Positions 15,801-22,414 of a stretch of 64,000 nt of DNA are shown here, one piece after another (the first letter of the stretch is position 1; the number at the start of each line of letters is the position of its first letter). Under the pieces are notes generated by a model. The model ran no database searches, was not told the DNA's origin, and worked only from the letters and a program-made list of their open reading frames with translations. A program made the position numbers and the translations under genes. Origin of the DNA: CAVUWL01 sp963700105 (lineage in GTDB: Bacteria > Actinomycetota > Thermoleophilia > Solirubrobacterales > 70-9); contig CAVOWL010000004.1 in the NCBI GenBank assembly GCA_963700105.1, forward strand, positions 62,001 to 126,000. Direction: 5' to 3'.

Positions 15801-15972
15801 CATCGACGGTTATGAGATCCGCAGCGCTGCCGTGCGCCAAGGAATCCCCTGCGTGACGACGATGACCGGCGCCTCAGCCGCGGTGCGGGCGATCGCCGCG
15901 CTCAAAGAGGACGCCGAGGTTCACTCGCTGCAAGAGATTCACGCGCCCAAAGGCGCCGTGCAACCTCAATGA
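12865..15972 (+). CDS. carB: Carbamoyl-phosphate synthase large subunit
   Basis: 1035 residues. Two homologous ATP-grasp halves: the first opens with G-S-G-P-I-V-I-G-Q-A-A-E-F-D-Y-S-G (residues 15-31), the second with G-S-G-P-N-R-I-G-Q-G-I-E-F-D-Y near residue 530. The C-terminal MGS-like allosteric domain (about residues 900-1035) includes A-T-G-G-T-A and V-I-N-T-P-T-G. It makes carbamoyl phosphate from bicarbonate, ammonia and two ATP for both pyrimidine and arginine synthesis. The start overlaps the carA stop by eight bases, and the end overlaps pyrKD by four (ATGA). Confidence 0.97.
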   Translation: MPRRTDIEKILLVGSGPIVIGQAAEFDYSGVQACKVLLEEGFEVVLVNSNPATIMTDPEFATSTYIEPLLAGPLTRIIEKERPDAFLPTLGGQTALNLAMALHGDGTLERFGVELIGADAAAIRRAEDREEFRRTMGDAGLRIPWSITVESLGEVEGALADGRISLPAIVRPAFTMGGQGGGVGESETELRQVVSEGLAASPINQVLVEESVLGWGEFELEVMRDQSDNVVIVCSIENVDPMGVHTGDSVTVAPAQTLTDPLYQQLRDQAIAVIRAVGVETGGSNVQFGVNPEDGEIVVIEMNPRVSRSSALASKATGFPIAKMAAKLAVGYCLEEIPNDITRATPASFEPTIDYVVTKMPRFAFEKFPGAEGRLSTHMQSVGEAMAIGRTFRESFAKAMRSRELDTAPELPEGDGDLLARLGIPCPDRFDLVLEAFRRGIDVDAVHQRCRVDRWFLRELETLAREGDGSAGLNRTYKAVDTCAAEFEASTPYYYSAHERSRPGGAPQSEVRRGKRDSVVILGSGPNRIGQGIEFDYCCVHAAMTVRELGRDAVMVNCNPETVSTDYDTSDRLYFEPLTAGDVLAVCAEEEPEGVIVQFGGQTPLRLAGELEAAGVRLLGTPVEAIDLAEDRGRFGALLGRLGVKHPPYGTALSAEEAAVIAEEVGFPLLVRPSYVLGGRAMEICYSTADLSVYLRAHVKADQEHPLLLDRFLENAIEVDVDALADGENVWVAGIMQHVEEAGVHSGDSACVIPPMSLGEEMLEEIRATTKRIALELGVIGLINIQFGVAAGELYVIEANPRASRTVPFVSKAIGAPLAKLAARLMLGERIAEQELPQGQSDHVSVKEAVLPFARFAGADSVLGPEMKSTGEVMGIAADFPTAFGKAQAAAGVSLPVGGSVFITVTDTDKPAATQIAARFHDLGFEVIATGGTAQAISGMGVPVTPINKLGEGSPHVVDLIRERRCDLVINTPTGSGARIDGYEIRSAAVRQGIPCVTTMTGASAAVRAIAALKEDAEVHSLQEIHAPKGAVQPQ

Positions 15973-17747
15973 GCGCCCCGCTGGGTCGCCGCCTTTGCGA
16001 GGTCACCGAGAATCGCTCCTCCGGTGCCTACAGGCTGCTATCGGTGCGAGCCGCGGAAGCCTCCGTTCCGGCCGCTGGTCAGTTCTACATGGTCGCTGCC
16101 GAGCGGCATTGGGAACAGCGTGGCCAGCGCCCGTTTCTACCCCGGGCGCTCTCGGTGGCTGGGGCCGAGGTGCTCGGTGGTGGCTGCCGGCTTGATTTCC
16201 TCCTCGAGGGCATTGGTCCCGGCACCGATCGCCTCTGTGAGATGCGCGAGGGGGAGGGGATCTGGGTCAATGGACCTTTGGGCAACGGCTTCTCTGAGCC
16301 TCGGCAAAACGCGGCGGGCGCGATTCTGGTCGGCGGCGGGATCGGAATCGCCCCGCTGGCGCTCCTGCGCGAGCGCCTGCTCGCCAAAAACGTCGCGGTC
16401 CGGGTGCTGCTCGGCTTTCGCGATGCAGATCACTGCGGTGGCTTGGATGACCTCTTCTCCTGCGGTGAGGTGGCTCTGGCCAGTGAGGACGGCCACCGTG
16501 GCCACCGTGGATACGTCACCGACCTGCTGGCAAGAATGCTCGCCGGAGATGATCCAACCAGCGCAATCGTCTATGCGTGTGGGCCCCCGCCGATGCTCGA
16601 GGTGGTGCGCGAAATGTGCGCGCGTCGTGGGGTGCAATGCGAGTTGGCGATGGAGTCGGCGATGGCCTGCGGCTTTGGAGCCTGCTTCGGCTGTGCGGTT
16701 GCCAGACCTGAGGGTGGCTACCTGCGACTGTGCCTAGAGGGCCCCGTACTGAGCGGCTCTGATCGTCTCCGCCCAGCCGCGGATTTCGGCTCAGCAACAT
16801 CTAAAGCGGGGGTGAAGATCGGCAGGTCAGGGCAGCCGGCACCGCCAAGGGGAGCCGCACAGGTCGCACCATCGCCGCTGGAGCTGTGTGGGGTCCAGCT
16901 GGCCCACCCGGTGATCAATGCCTCGGGAACCTTTGACGCGATCGCCGCGCACCAGGTCTACGGTGATCGGCTCCTCGAGGAGTTTCCATTCTCCGCCTAT
17001 GTTTCCAAGACGCTCACCCTGCAGCCGCGGGCCGGGAACGAGCCGCAGCGAATCTGGGAGACCCCAGCCGGAATGATCAACTCGATCGGGCTGCCGAACA
17101 AGGGCCTGGGAGGCTTTTTGGCAGAGGATCTTCCGCAGCTGGCCGAGCTGCCGGTTCCCCTCCTTGTCTCGGTCATGGCCACAAGCCAAGGGCAATTCGC
17201 TCGCCTCGTCTCCGCGGTTGGGGAGCGCGATGAGGTGGCCGGGATCGAGCTCAATGTTTCCTGCCCCAATGTGGACTCGGGTCTGATTGTCGGTGAGCAG
17301 CCGGCCGAGCTCTTGGCCCTATTGGAGGTGCTTCGTCCCTGCAGCGCCAAGCCGCTGATCGTCAAGCTCACGCCGAACGTCGCCGACCCCGCCGCGATCG
17401 CGCTCGCTGCGCAGGAGGGCGGCGCCGACGCTATCTCGATGATCAACACGGTCAAGGCCAGCGCGATCGATCCGCGCACCCGTAGGGCTGGACTCGCCAG
17501 GGGCTGGGGCGGACTATCGGGCCCAGCGGTGAGGCCGATCGCCATCGCCCAGCTGCGTGCAGTACGGGCCGCCGTGGGGCTGCCGCTGATCGGCATGGGT
17601 GGGATCTCCTGCGGTGCCGATGCGAGTGAGTTCTTGGCGGCGGGAGCGAGCGTGGTGGCGGTTGGAACCGAGAGCTTCAGGGATCCGCTGGCGGGGCGGC
17701 GTATCGCCGCGGAGCTCGCTTCGCTGGGACCAAGGCAGGCCCGCTAG
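15969..17747 (+). CDS. pyrD: Fused dihydroorotate dehydrogenase PyrK-PyrD
   Basis: 592 residues with two enzymes in one chain. Residues 1-265 are a PyrK electron-transfer subunit: FAD motif R-P-F-L-P-R-A-L-S (54-62), NAD motif G-G-G-I-G-I-A-P-L (122-130), Y-A-C-G-P-P-P-M-L (202-210) and a 2Fe-2S cluster at Cys234, 239, 242 and 255. A Pro/Gly-rich linker (about 270-302) leads to a class 1B PyrD barrel with K-T-L-T-L, N-S-I-G-L-P-N and the catalytic cysteine in E-L-N-V-S-C-P-N. The product oxidises dihydroorotate to orotate with NAD. The two subunits are usually separate genes. Last gene of the pyr operon; a hairpin follows. Confidence 0.93.
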   Translation: MSAPLGRRLCEVTENRSSGAYRLLSVRAAEASVPAAGQFYMVAAERHWEQRGQRPFLPRALSVAGAEVLGGGCRLDFLLEGIGPGTDRLCEMREGEGIWVNGPLGNGFSEPRQNAAGAILVGGGIGIAPLALLRERLLAKNVAVRVLLGFRDADHCGGLDDLFSCGEVALASEDGHRGHRGYVTDLLARMLAGDDPTSAIVYACGPPPMLEVVREMCARRGVQCELAMESAMACGFGACFGCAVARPEGGYLRLCLEGPVLSGSDRLRPAADFGSATSKAGVKIGRSGQPAPPRGAAQVAPSPLELCGVQLAHPVINASGTFDAIAAHQVYGDRLLEEFPFSAYVSKTLTLQPRAGNEPQRIWETPAGMINSIGLPNKGLGGFLAEDLPQLAELPVPLLVSVMATSQGQFARLVSAVGERDEVAGIELNVSCPNVDSGLIVGEQPAELLALLEVLRPCSAKPLIVKLTPNVADPAAIALAAQEGGADAISMINTVKASAIDPRTRRAGLARGWGGLSGPAVRPIAIAQLRAVRAAVGLPLIGMGGISCGADASEFLAAGASVVAVGTESFRDPLAGRRIAAELASLGPRQAR

Positions 17748-17753
17748 GGCGGC

Positions 17754-17784
17754 TCACCTCGACCTACACTGGAGGTCGAGGTGA
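17754..17784 (+). terminator. Hairpin after the pyr operon
   Basis: TCACCTCGACC (17754-17764) and GGTCGAGGTGA (17774-17784) form a perfect 11-bp stem with a 9-base loop, seven bases after the pyrKD stop. The T tract is weak (ATTTGG). It may be a terminator or an operator for mihF, whose alternative GTG start lies inside the second arm. Confidence 0.55.
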
Positions 17785-17811
17785 ATTTGGTCCGAAATCG
17801 GGTGAATGACC

Positions 17812-17839
17812 TTGCACGTGATCGAGCCGCGGCTATACT
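17812..17839 (+). promoter_or_regulatory. mihF promoter
   Basis: TTGCAC at 17812-17817 and TATACT at 17834-17839 are separated by 16 bases. The expected transcription start falls within a few bases of ATG 17850, so the mRNA would be leaderless or nearly so. Confidence 0.6.
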
Positions 17840-17849
17840 CGCCGCCCAC

Positions 17850-18182
17850 ATGCCCGCCCCCGTTAAGACCTCAGCCGCGGCCCCGGAGCGGTCGTTGGAC
17901 CAGAGGATGGAGGCGCTGCGGCGGGCCAACGATATCCGCACCGCTCGCGCCAAGCTGAAGAAGGACCTCAAAGCCGGACGGGCCAGCATCCACGCCCTGC
18001 TCCTGGACCCGCCCGAGTACGTCCTTACCGCGAAGGTCTTTGACATGCTTCTCGCCGTTCCCAAGTACGGTCGGGTAAAGACCAATCGGATCCTCAACCA
18101 GTGCCGTATCTCCCCTTCCAAGACGATCGGGGGGCTGTCCCAGCGCCAGCGCGCGGAGCTGGTATCTCAGCTGCGTCGCTAG
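17850..18182 (+). CDS. mihF: Integration host factor, actinobacterial type (mIHF)
   Basis: About 110 residues from ATG 17850. An Arg/Lys-rich N-terminal helix (residues 18-55) is followed by the helix-two-turn-helix core, with V-P-K-Y-G-R-V-K-T-N-R-I-L-N-Q-C-R-I-S at about 70-88 and G-L-S-Q-R-Q-R-A-E-L at the end. mIHF bends DNA and organises the nucleoid; it is unrelated to the proteobacterial IHF. Its place directly before gmk and rpoZ is the classic actinobacterial neighbourhood. An alternative GTG start at 17781 adds 23 residues and has its own TACACT box; homologues, as I recall them, support the shorter form. Confidence 0.88.
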   Translation: MPAPVKTSAAAPERSLDQRMEALRRANDIRTARAKLKKDLKAGRASIHALLLDPPEYVLTAKVFDMLLAVPKYGRVKTNRILNQCRISPSKTIGGLSQRQRAELVSQLRR

Positions 18183-18213
18183 CTGACCGCTCAAACGGTC
18201 AGTATCGGGGCCG

Positions 18214-18792
18214 ATGGCCAAGGTCTTTGTGATCACCGGTCCCAGCGGGGTCGGCAAGGGGACGCTGATTGCCGCTCTGCTTCAGCGGGTCAAGGGCCTC
18301 GAGCTCTCCGTCTCGGCGACAACACGCAAACCGCGGGAGGGTGAGGTCGATGGGCGCGATTACCACTTCCTCAGCGCCGAGGAGTTCAATCAGCGGGTCG
18401 AGGCCGAGGATTTTCTTGAGTTCGCGACCTACAGCGGCAACCGCTACGGAACCCTGCGTTCAGAGGTCGGTCGGCGCCTCGATCAGGGCCGCTCGGTGGT
18501 GCTGGAGATCGAGGTTCAGGGAGCCCGCCAGGTTCGGGCCGCGATGCGCGAGTCAATTCAGGTATTCATCGCACCACCGGAGCCAGAGGTCCTGCGGGAG
18601 CGGCTGCGCGGGCGGGGGACCGATAGCGCGGGGGAAATCGACGCCCGCCTCAGGGTTGCCGAGCACGAGCTTGCCGCCCAGGAGGAGTTTGACCACCTGG
18701 TTGTAAACGACGAGCTGGAGCGAGCTGCGACCGAGTTGGAGGGGATCGTGCGCACCGAGCTCGGCCTGCCACTACACTGCGAAGACAGATGA
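18214..18792 (+). CDS. gmk: Guanylate kinase
   Basis: 192 residues, normal length. Phosphorylates GMP to GDP. The P-loop G-P-S-G-V-G-K-G-T is at residues 9-17, the GMP-binding segment S-x-x-x-T-T-R-K-P-R-x-G-E-V-D-G-x-D-Y at about 32-53, and E-x-Q-G-A-R near 95. A small inverted repeat (TGACCG/CGGTCA, 18184-18201) lies between mihF and this gene. The last four bases overlap rpoZ, so the two are coupled. Confidence 0.96.
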   Translation: MAKVFVITGPSGVGKGTLIAALLQRVKGLELSVSATTRKPREGEVDGRDYHFLSAEEFNQRVEAEDFLEFATYSGNRYGTLRSEVGRRLDQGRSVVLEIEVQGARQVRAAMRESIQVFIAPPEPEVLRERLRGRGTDSAGEIDARLRVAEHELAAQEEFDHLVVNDELERAATELEGIVRTELGLPLHCEDR

Positions 18793-19022
18793 TCAAACCA
18801 CGCGTTGACAAGCTCTTGGACCACACCGATTCCCACTACGCCGCGGTCGTCGTCGCGGCCAAGCGCGCTCGCCAGATCAACAGCTACTTCCACAATTTGG
18901 GCGAGGGCAGCTTTGGTGAGTACCCGCCACCGATGGTCGAGACCCCGAGCGATAGGAACTATCTCTCGATGGCGCTCGAGGAGCTCGCCCAGGGCAAGCT
19001 CAAATACGAGTACCGCTCCTGA
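18789..19022 (+). CDS. rpoZ: RNA polymerase omega subunit
   Basis: 77 residues, short but complete. Omega chaperones assembly of the RNA polymerase beta' subunit. The conserved Y-A-A-V-V-V-A-A-K-R-A-R-Q-I-N stretch (residues 18-32) and the C-terminal L-S-M-A-L-E-E-L-A-Q-G-K-L-K-Y are diagnostic. It overlaps gmk by ATGA, yet TACACT ten bases before the ATG could also give a separate leaderless transcript. Confidence 0.95.
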   Translation: MIKPRVDKLLDHTDSHYAAVVVAAKRARQINSYFHNLGEGSFGEYPPPMVETPSDRNYLSMALEELAQGKLKYEYRS

Positions 19023-19052
19023 GTACTGCACCCAGCGGCTAGGAGGCGACGG

Positions 19053-20288
19053 ATGGCCAGACTCCTGCTCGGCGTGAGCGGCGGGATCGCCGCCTACAAG
19101 GCGCTTGAGCTCACCCGCTTGGCCACACTTGCCGGGCATCGGGTTAGGGTGGTTATGACCGAGGGCGCAACCCGCTTTGTCGGCGTCGCCTCCTTCGCGG
19201 CGATCAGCGGCGCCCCGGTGCTGAGCTCAGATTTTGAGCGCGATCCAATGGGGGGTGCCTTCCCCGGCGATCCGCCCGCCGCGCATGACCCGATCGCTCA
19301 CCTGGCGCTGGCCGCCAACTGCGACGCGTATCTGATTGCGCCGGCCTCGGCCAACACGATCGCAAAGCTCGCCGCCGGGATGGCCGACTCGATGCTGACC
19401 ACATCTTTTCTCGCCTGCCCGGGTCCACGGCTTCTCGCTCCGGCGATGAATGACCAGATGTATGCCGATGCGGCAACCCAGGCCAACCTGGCGACCCTCG
19501 CCGCGCGAGGAGTCGTCGTGATCGAGCCCGAACAGGGGCGACTGGCATCGCGCGGGGAGTTTGGCTACGGTCGGCTGCCTGAGCCCGACCACCTGCTGGC
19601 GTTAGTTGAGGGCTCGCTACGAGAACCCAGCGGTTCGTGGAACGGTCTGCGTGTACTGATCAGCGCCGGTGGGACTCGCGAGCCGATCGATCCCGTCCGC
19701 TTCATCGGAAACCGCTCCAGCGGCCGGATGGGATTTGCCCTGGCCGCCGCCGCCGCCGCCCGCGGGGCAAGCGTGACCTTGATCGCGGCAAACGTCGCCC
19801 TGGGCACTCCGCCCGGGGTTCGGCGCCTGGACGTGGGAAGCACCGCGGAGCTCGCAAATGCAGCTGAGGCGGAGTTCGCTGCATGCGATGTGTTGGTCAT
19901 GGCAGCGGCCCCGGCTGATTTTCGCCCCAAAACGGCGGCTGCGGTAAAGCTGCGGCGGGAGGCCGACATTGACCTACACCTCGAACCGACCCAGGACATC
20001 CTCGCCTCGCTCAGCCAGCGGCGCAAGCCGGGGCAAACGATCGTTGGCTTCGCCGCCGAGCACGGAGAGGGCGGGTTGAAGCGAGCCCGACTGAAGCTCG
20101 CCGACAAGGGCGCCGATCTGATCGTTTTAAACGACGTCTCTGACCCGGCGATCGGCTTTGAGAGCGCCGAGAACGCAGTCACGCTGGTTCAGAAGGACGG
20201 GGAGACCCTGTTGCAGCGGGCACCGAAGGAGAAGATCGCCGAGGAGATTCTCGAACGAGTCGAGTTGCTTCGCTCCCGCTCGGGCTGA
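19053..20288 (+). CDS. coaBC: Bifunctional phosphopantothenoylcysteine decarboxylase / phosphopantothenate-cysteine ligase
   Basis: 411 residues. The N-terminal CoaC flavoprotein domain (about 1-185) has G-V-S-G-G-I-A-A-Y-K and the A-P-A-M-N-D-Q-M substrate motif. The C-terminal CoaB domain (about 195-405) has I-S-A-G-G-T-R-E-P-I-D-P-V-R-F and N-R-S-S-G-R-M-G. Together they convert phosphopantothenate to phosphopantetheine for coenzyme A. An AGGAGG motif is 8-13 bases before the ATG. The gene order gmk-rpoZ-coaBC is typical of actinobacteria. Confidence 0.96.
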   Translation: MARLLLGVSGGIAAYKALELTRLATLAGHRVRVVMTEGATRFVGVASFAAISGAPVLSSDFERDPMGGAFPGDPPAAHDPIAHLALAANCDAYLIAPASANTIAKLAAGMADSMLTTSFLACPGPRLLAPAMNDQMYADAATQANLATLAARGVVVIEPEQGRLASRGEFGYGRLPEPDHLLALVEGSLREPSGSWNGLRVLISAGGTREPIDPVRFIGNRSSGRMGFALAAAAAARGASVTLIAANVALGTPPGVRRLDVGSTAELANAAEAEFAACDVLVMAAAPADFRPKTAAAVKLRREADIDLHLEPTQDILASLSQRRKPGQTIVGFAAEHGEGGLKRARLKLADKGADLIVLNDVSDPAIGFESAENAVTLVQKDGETLLQRAPKEKIAEEILERVELLRSRSG

Positions 20289-20345
20289 GCTGGCCCCAGC
20301 CCGCCGCTGTCCCCAGCCCGGCGCCGGCCCGATCGGCCGCCGCGC

Positions 20346-20373
20346 TTGGCCGCTGCCTGCGTCGGGTTATACT
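20346..20373 (+). promoter_or_regulatory. Promoter of the rimP-nusA-infB operon
   Basis: TTGGCC (20346-20351) and TATACT (20368-20373) are spaced by 16 bases. Transcription would start near 20380 and run into the terminator at 20417-20441 before reaching rimP. Confidence 0.5.
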
Positions 20374-20416
20374 GAGTCGAGCTTTTTAGTCCCTATCCGT
20401 ACCCGAGTCGTATTGA

Positions 20417-20441
20417 GAAGTGGGCCTGGCCCACTTTTTTT
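20417..20441 (+). terminator. Intrinsic terminator in the rimP leader
   Basis: GAAGTGGGCC and GGCCCACTTT form a stem around a single-base T, closed by G-C pairs and followed by an eight-T run. It is the strongest terminator in the window. It either ends the coaBC transcript or, given the promoter upstream of it, attenuates the rimP-nusA-infB operon. Confidence 0.85.
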
Positions 20442-20457
20442 TCGGCTCCAACCAGGC

Positions 20458-20715
20458 ATGGCAGACCTTAGAGAAGACATCCAGCAGCAGCTCGACGCCC
20501 TTGATTCTCAAATCGAGGTTGTCGCCGTGGAGCGCCCCGGCAGCGAGGCCCTGCGCATCTATATCGATCACCCCGACGGGGTCGACCTGGCGCTTTGTGA
20601 GCAAGCCAGCGCCCAGCTGCGCCACCTTCTCACCGACTACACGCTGGAGGTTTCCTCGCCTGGTCCCAAGTACCGTCGCCCCAGTCATCTTTCCGAGTCC
20701 AAGGAGCCCTCGTGA
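20458..20715 (+). CDS. rimP: Ribosome maturation factor RimP, N-terminal domain only
   Basis: Only 85 residues, against about 150-170 for the family. The N-terminal alpha-beta domain is complete, with V-E-R-P-G-S-E-A-L-R-I-Y-I-D-H-P-D-G-V and the hallmark L-E-V-S-S-P-G at residues 68-74. The chain then ends in a short polar tail where the C-terminal SH3-like domain should start. No frameshifted continuation is possible because nusA starts four bases before the stop. RimP helps mature the 30S subunit. Its location upstream of nusA confirms identity. Whether the short form is active is unknown. Confidence 0.85.
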   Translation: MADLREDIQQQLDALDSQIEVVAVERPGSEALRIYIDHPDGVDLALCEQASAQLRHLLTDYTLEVSSPGPKYRRPSHLSESKEPS

Positions 20716-22409
20716 GCAAGGAGATCGTCGAAGCGGTAAAGGCCTTGGAGCAGGAGAAGGGAATCTCGGCTGAGAAGCTGATGGACGCCCTTGCGGACGC
20801 GCTTTTGTCGGCCTACAAGAAGACGCCGGGAGCGGCCAAATACGCCCGCGTCGACCTCGATCACGAAACGGGTGACTTCCGGGTATTTGAACTGATTCTG
20901 CCTCCCGAGCTGGAGGAGAAGCTGTTGGCCGAGGCGGCCGAGTTGCAGGAGGAGCCCGAGATCGACCCCGAGACCGGTGAGCTGCGAGAGCCCGAGGATC
21001 CCGAGCTTGACCCCGAGATGATCGCACCCTATGAGGATCAGATCACGACCCACGACGTCACCCCCGATGATTTCGGCAGGATCGCCGCGCAGACCGCAAA
21101 GCAGGTGATTTTGCAGCGGATTCGCGAAGCAGAGCGTCAGATGATGTATGACGAGTACCAAGACCGAGTCGGCGAGCTGATCACCGGGATCATCCAACAG
21201 TCCGACAAGCGCTACACGCTGGTCCAGCTGCGCGAGCGAGTCGAGGCACTGCTGCCAAAGTCTGAGCAGGTCTATAACGAGCGCTATGACCACGGCATGC
21301 GGGTCAAGGCGGTGATCACCGATGTCTCTGACTCCACCAAAGGTCCGGCGATCGTCGTCTCGCGCCGCAATCCCGAACTGATCAAGAAGCTGTTTGAGCT
21401 CGAGGTTCCAGAGATCGCCGACAAGCTCGTCGAGATTGTCGGGGTCGCCCGTGAGCCCGGCTATCGGTCAAAGATCGCGGTCATCTCCCACGCCGATGGA
21501 GTCGACCCGGTCGGGGCCTGCGTAGGGCCGCGCGGTTCCCGCGTGCGGATGGTCGTATCGGAGCTGCGCGGCGAGAAGATCGACATCATTCCCCACAACG
21601 ATGAGCCGGCTCGTTTTGTCGCCAAGGCGCTTTCCCCGGCCCGGGTCCGCGAGGTGATCGTCGATGACGTCGAACGCCAGGCGACCGTGATCGTTCCCGA
21701 CGATCAGCTCTCGCTGGCGATCGGGCGCGATGGCCAAAACGCCCGCCTGGCCGCCCGCCTGACCGGCTGGAGGGTTGACATCAAGTCTGAGACCGAGTTC
21801 TCCCAAGAAGACCAGGAGGTCGAGTACGAGGGCGAAGAGCAATCTGACGGACGCTGTTTGGCGGTGCTTTCAAATGGGCGTCGCTGCCCCAACGCCGCCG
21901 TCCCCGGCTCGACCTACTGCGGCCTGCCCCAGCATCAGGCGCTGGCCCGTTTTGAGACCAGCCAGGTCGCGGTCCTGGCGAGCGTTGGCGAGGGCGAGGT
22001 GGCGCTGCTCGCTGATCCCGATGCCGATCCGAGCAAGGTCGCCGAGATAGTCAGTCGCGCTTCCGCCCAATTCGTCGAGAAAGACGCCGAGGAGCCCGCT
22101 AGCGACGCAGAGGACGGGGAGGCATCAGCGTTGGAGCTCGATTCCAGCCCGAGCCAGGCGGAGCCCGATCAGCCCGTGGATGCAGGGCGAGGCGAGCAGG
22201 GCGAGTCGGAGCCCGATGCGGGGGGCGAGGGGCAAGCGAATCAGGACCCGGCCGATCAAGCGCCCGCTGCCGCGCCCACCGAGACTGAGGACCCGACCCA
22301 ATCCAGTGATCAGGCGGCGGGCGGGCCGGATCCAGATCAGGACCTGGTCACCTCGGAGGCGACGGCTGCCCCGGCCCCCGAGGCCGAGGCCCCAGAGGAG
22401 GCTGAGTAG
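20712..22409 (+). CDS. nusA: Transcription termination/antitermination protein NusA, extended
   Basis: 565 residues, far longer than the usual 330-370 of actinobacteria. The N-terminal RNA polymerase-binding domain (1-130, with an acidic insertion at 75-105), the S1 domain (about 150-220) and two KH domains (about 230-370, including G-A-C-V-G-P-R-G-S-R-V and A-I-G-R-D-G-Q-N-A-R) are all present. A cysteine/histidine motif C-L-A-x-L-S-N-G-R-R-C-P-N-A...Y-C-x-x-x-x-H follows near 382-410, then a Glu/Asp/Pro-rich disordered tail (about 445-565). The start is GTG, overlapping rimP. It regulates pausing and termination. Confidence 0.95.
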   Translation: MSKEIVEAVKALEQEKGISAEKLMDALADALLSAYKKTPGAAKYARVDLDHETGDFRVFELILPPELEEKLLAEAAELQEEPEIDPETGELREPEDPELDPEMIAPYEDQITTHDVTPDDFGRIAAQTAKQVILQRIREAERQMMYDEYQDRVGELITGIIQQSDKRYTLVQLRERVEALLPKSEQVYNERYDHGMRVKAVITDVSDSTKGPAIVVSRRNPELIKKLFELEVPEIADKLVEIVGVAREPGYRSKIAVISHADGVDPVGACVGPRGSRVRMVVSELRGEKIDIIPHNDEPARFVAKALSPARVREVIVDDVERQATVIVPDDQLSLAIGRDGQNARLAARLTGWRVDIKSETEFSQEDQEVEYEGEEQSDGRCLAVLSNGRRCPNAAVPGSTYCGLPQHQALARFETSQVAVLASVGEGEVALLADPDADPSKVAEIVSRASAQFVEKDAEEPASDAEDGEASALELDSSPSQAEPDQPVDAGRGEQGESEPDAGGEGQANQDPADQAPAAAPTETEDPTQSSDQAAGGPDPDQDLVTSEATAAPAPEAEAPEEAE

Positions 22410-22414
22410 CCGGG

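Noticed and set aside
18183..18202. Inverted repeat TGACCG/CGGTCA between mihF and gmk as a terminator
   Set aside because: The stem is only six bp and no T tract follows. It is too weak to call.
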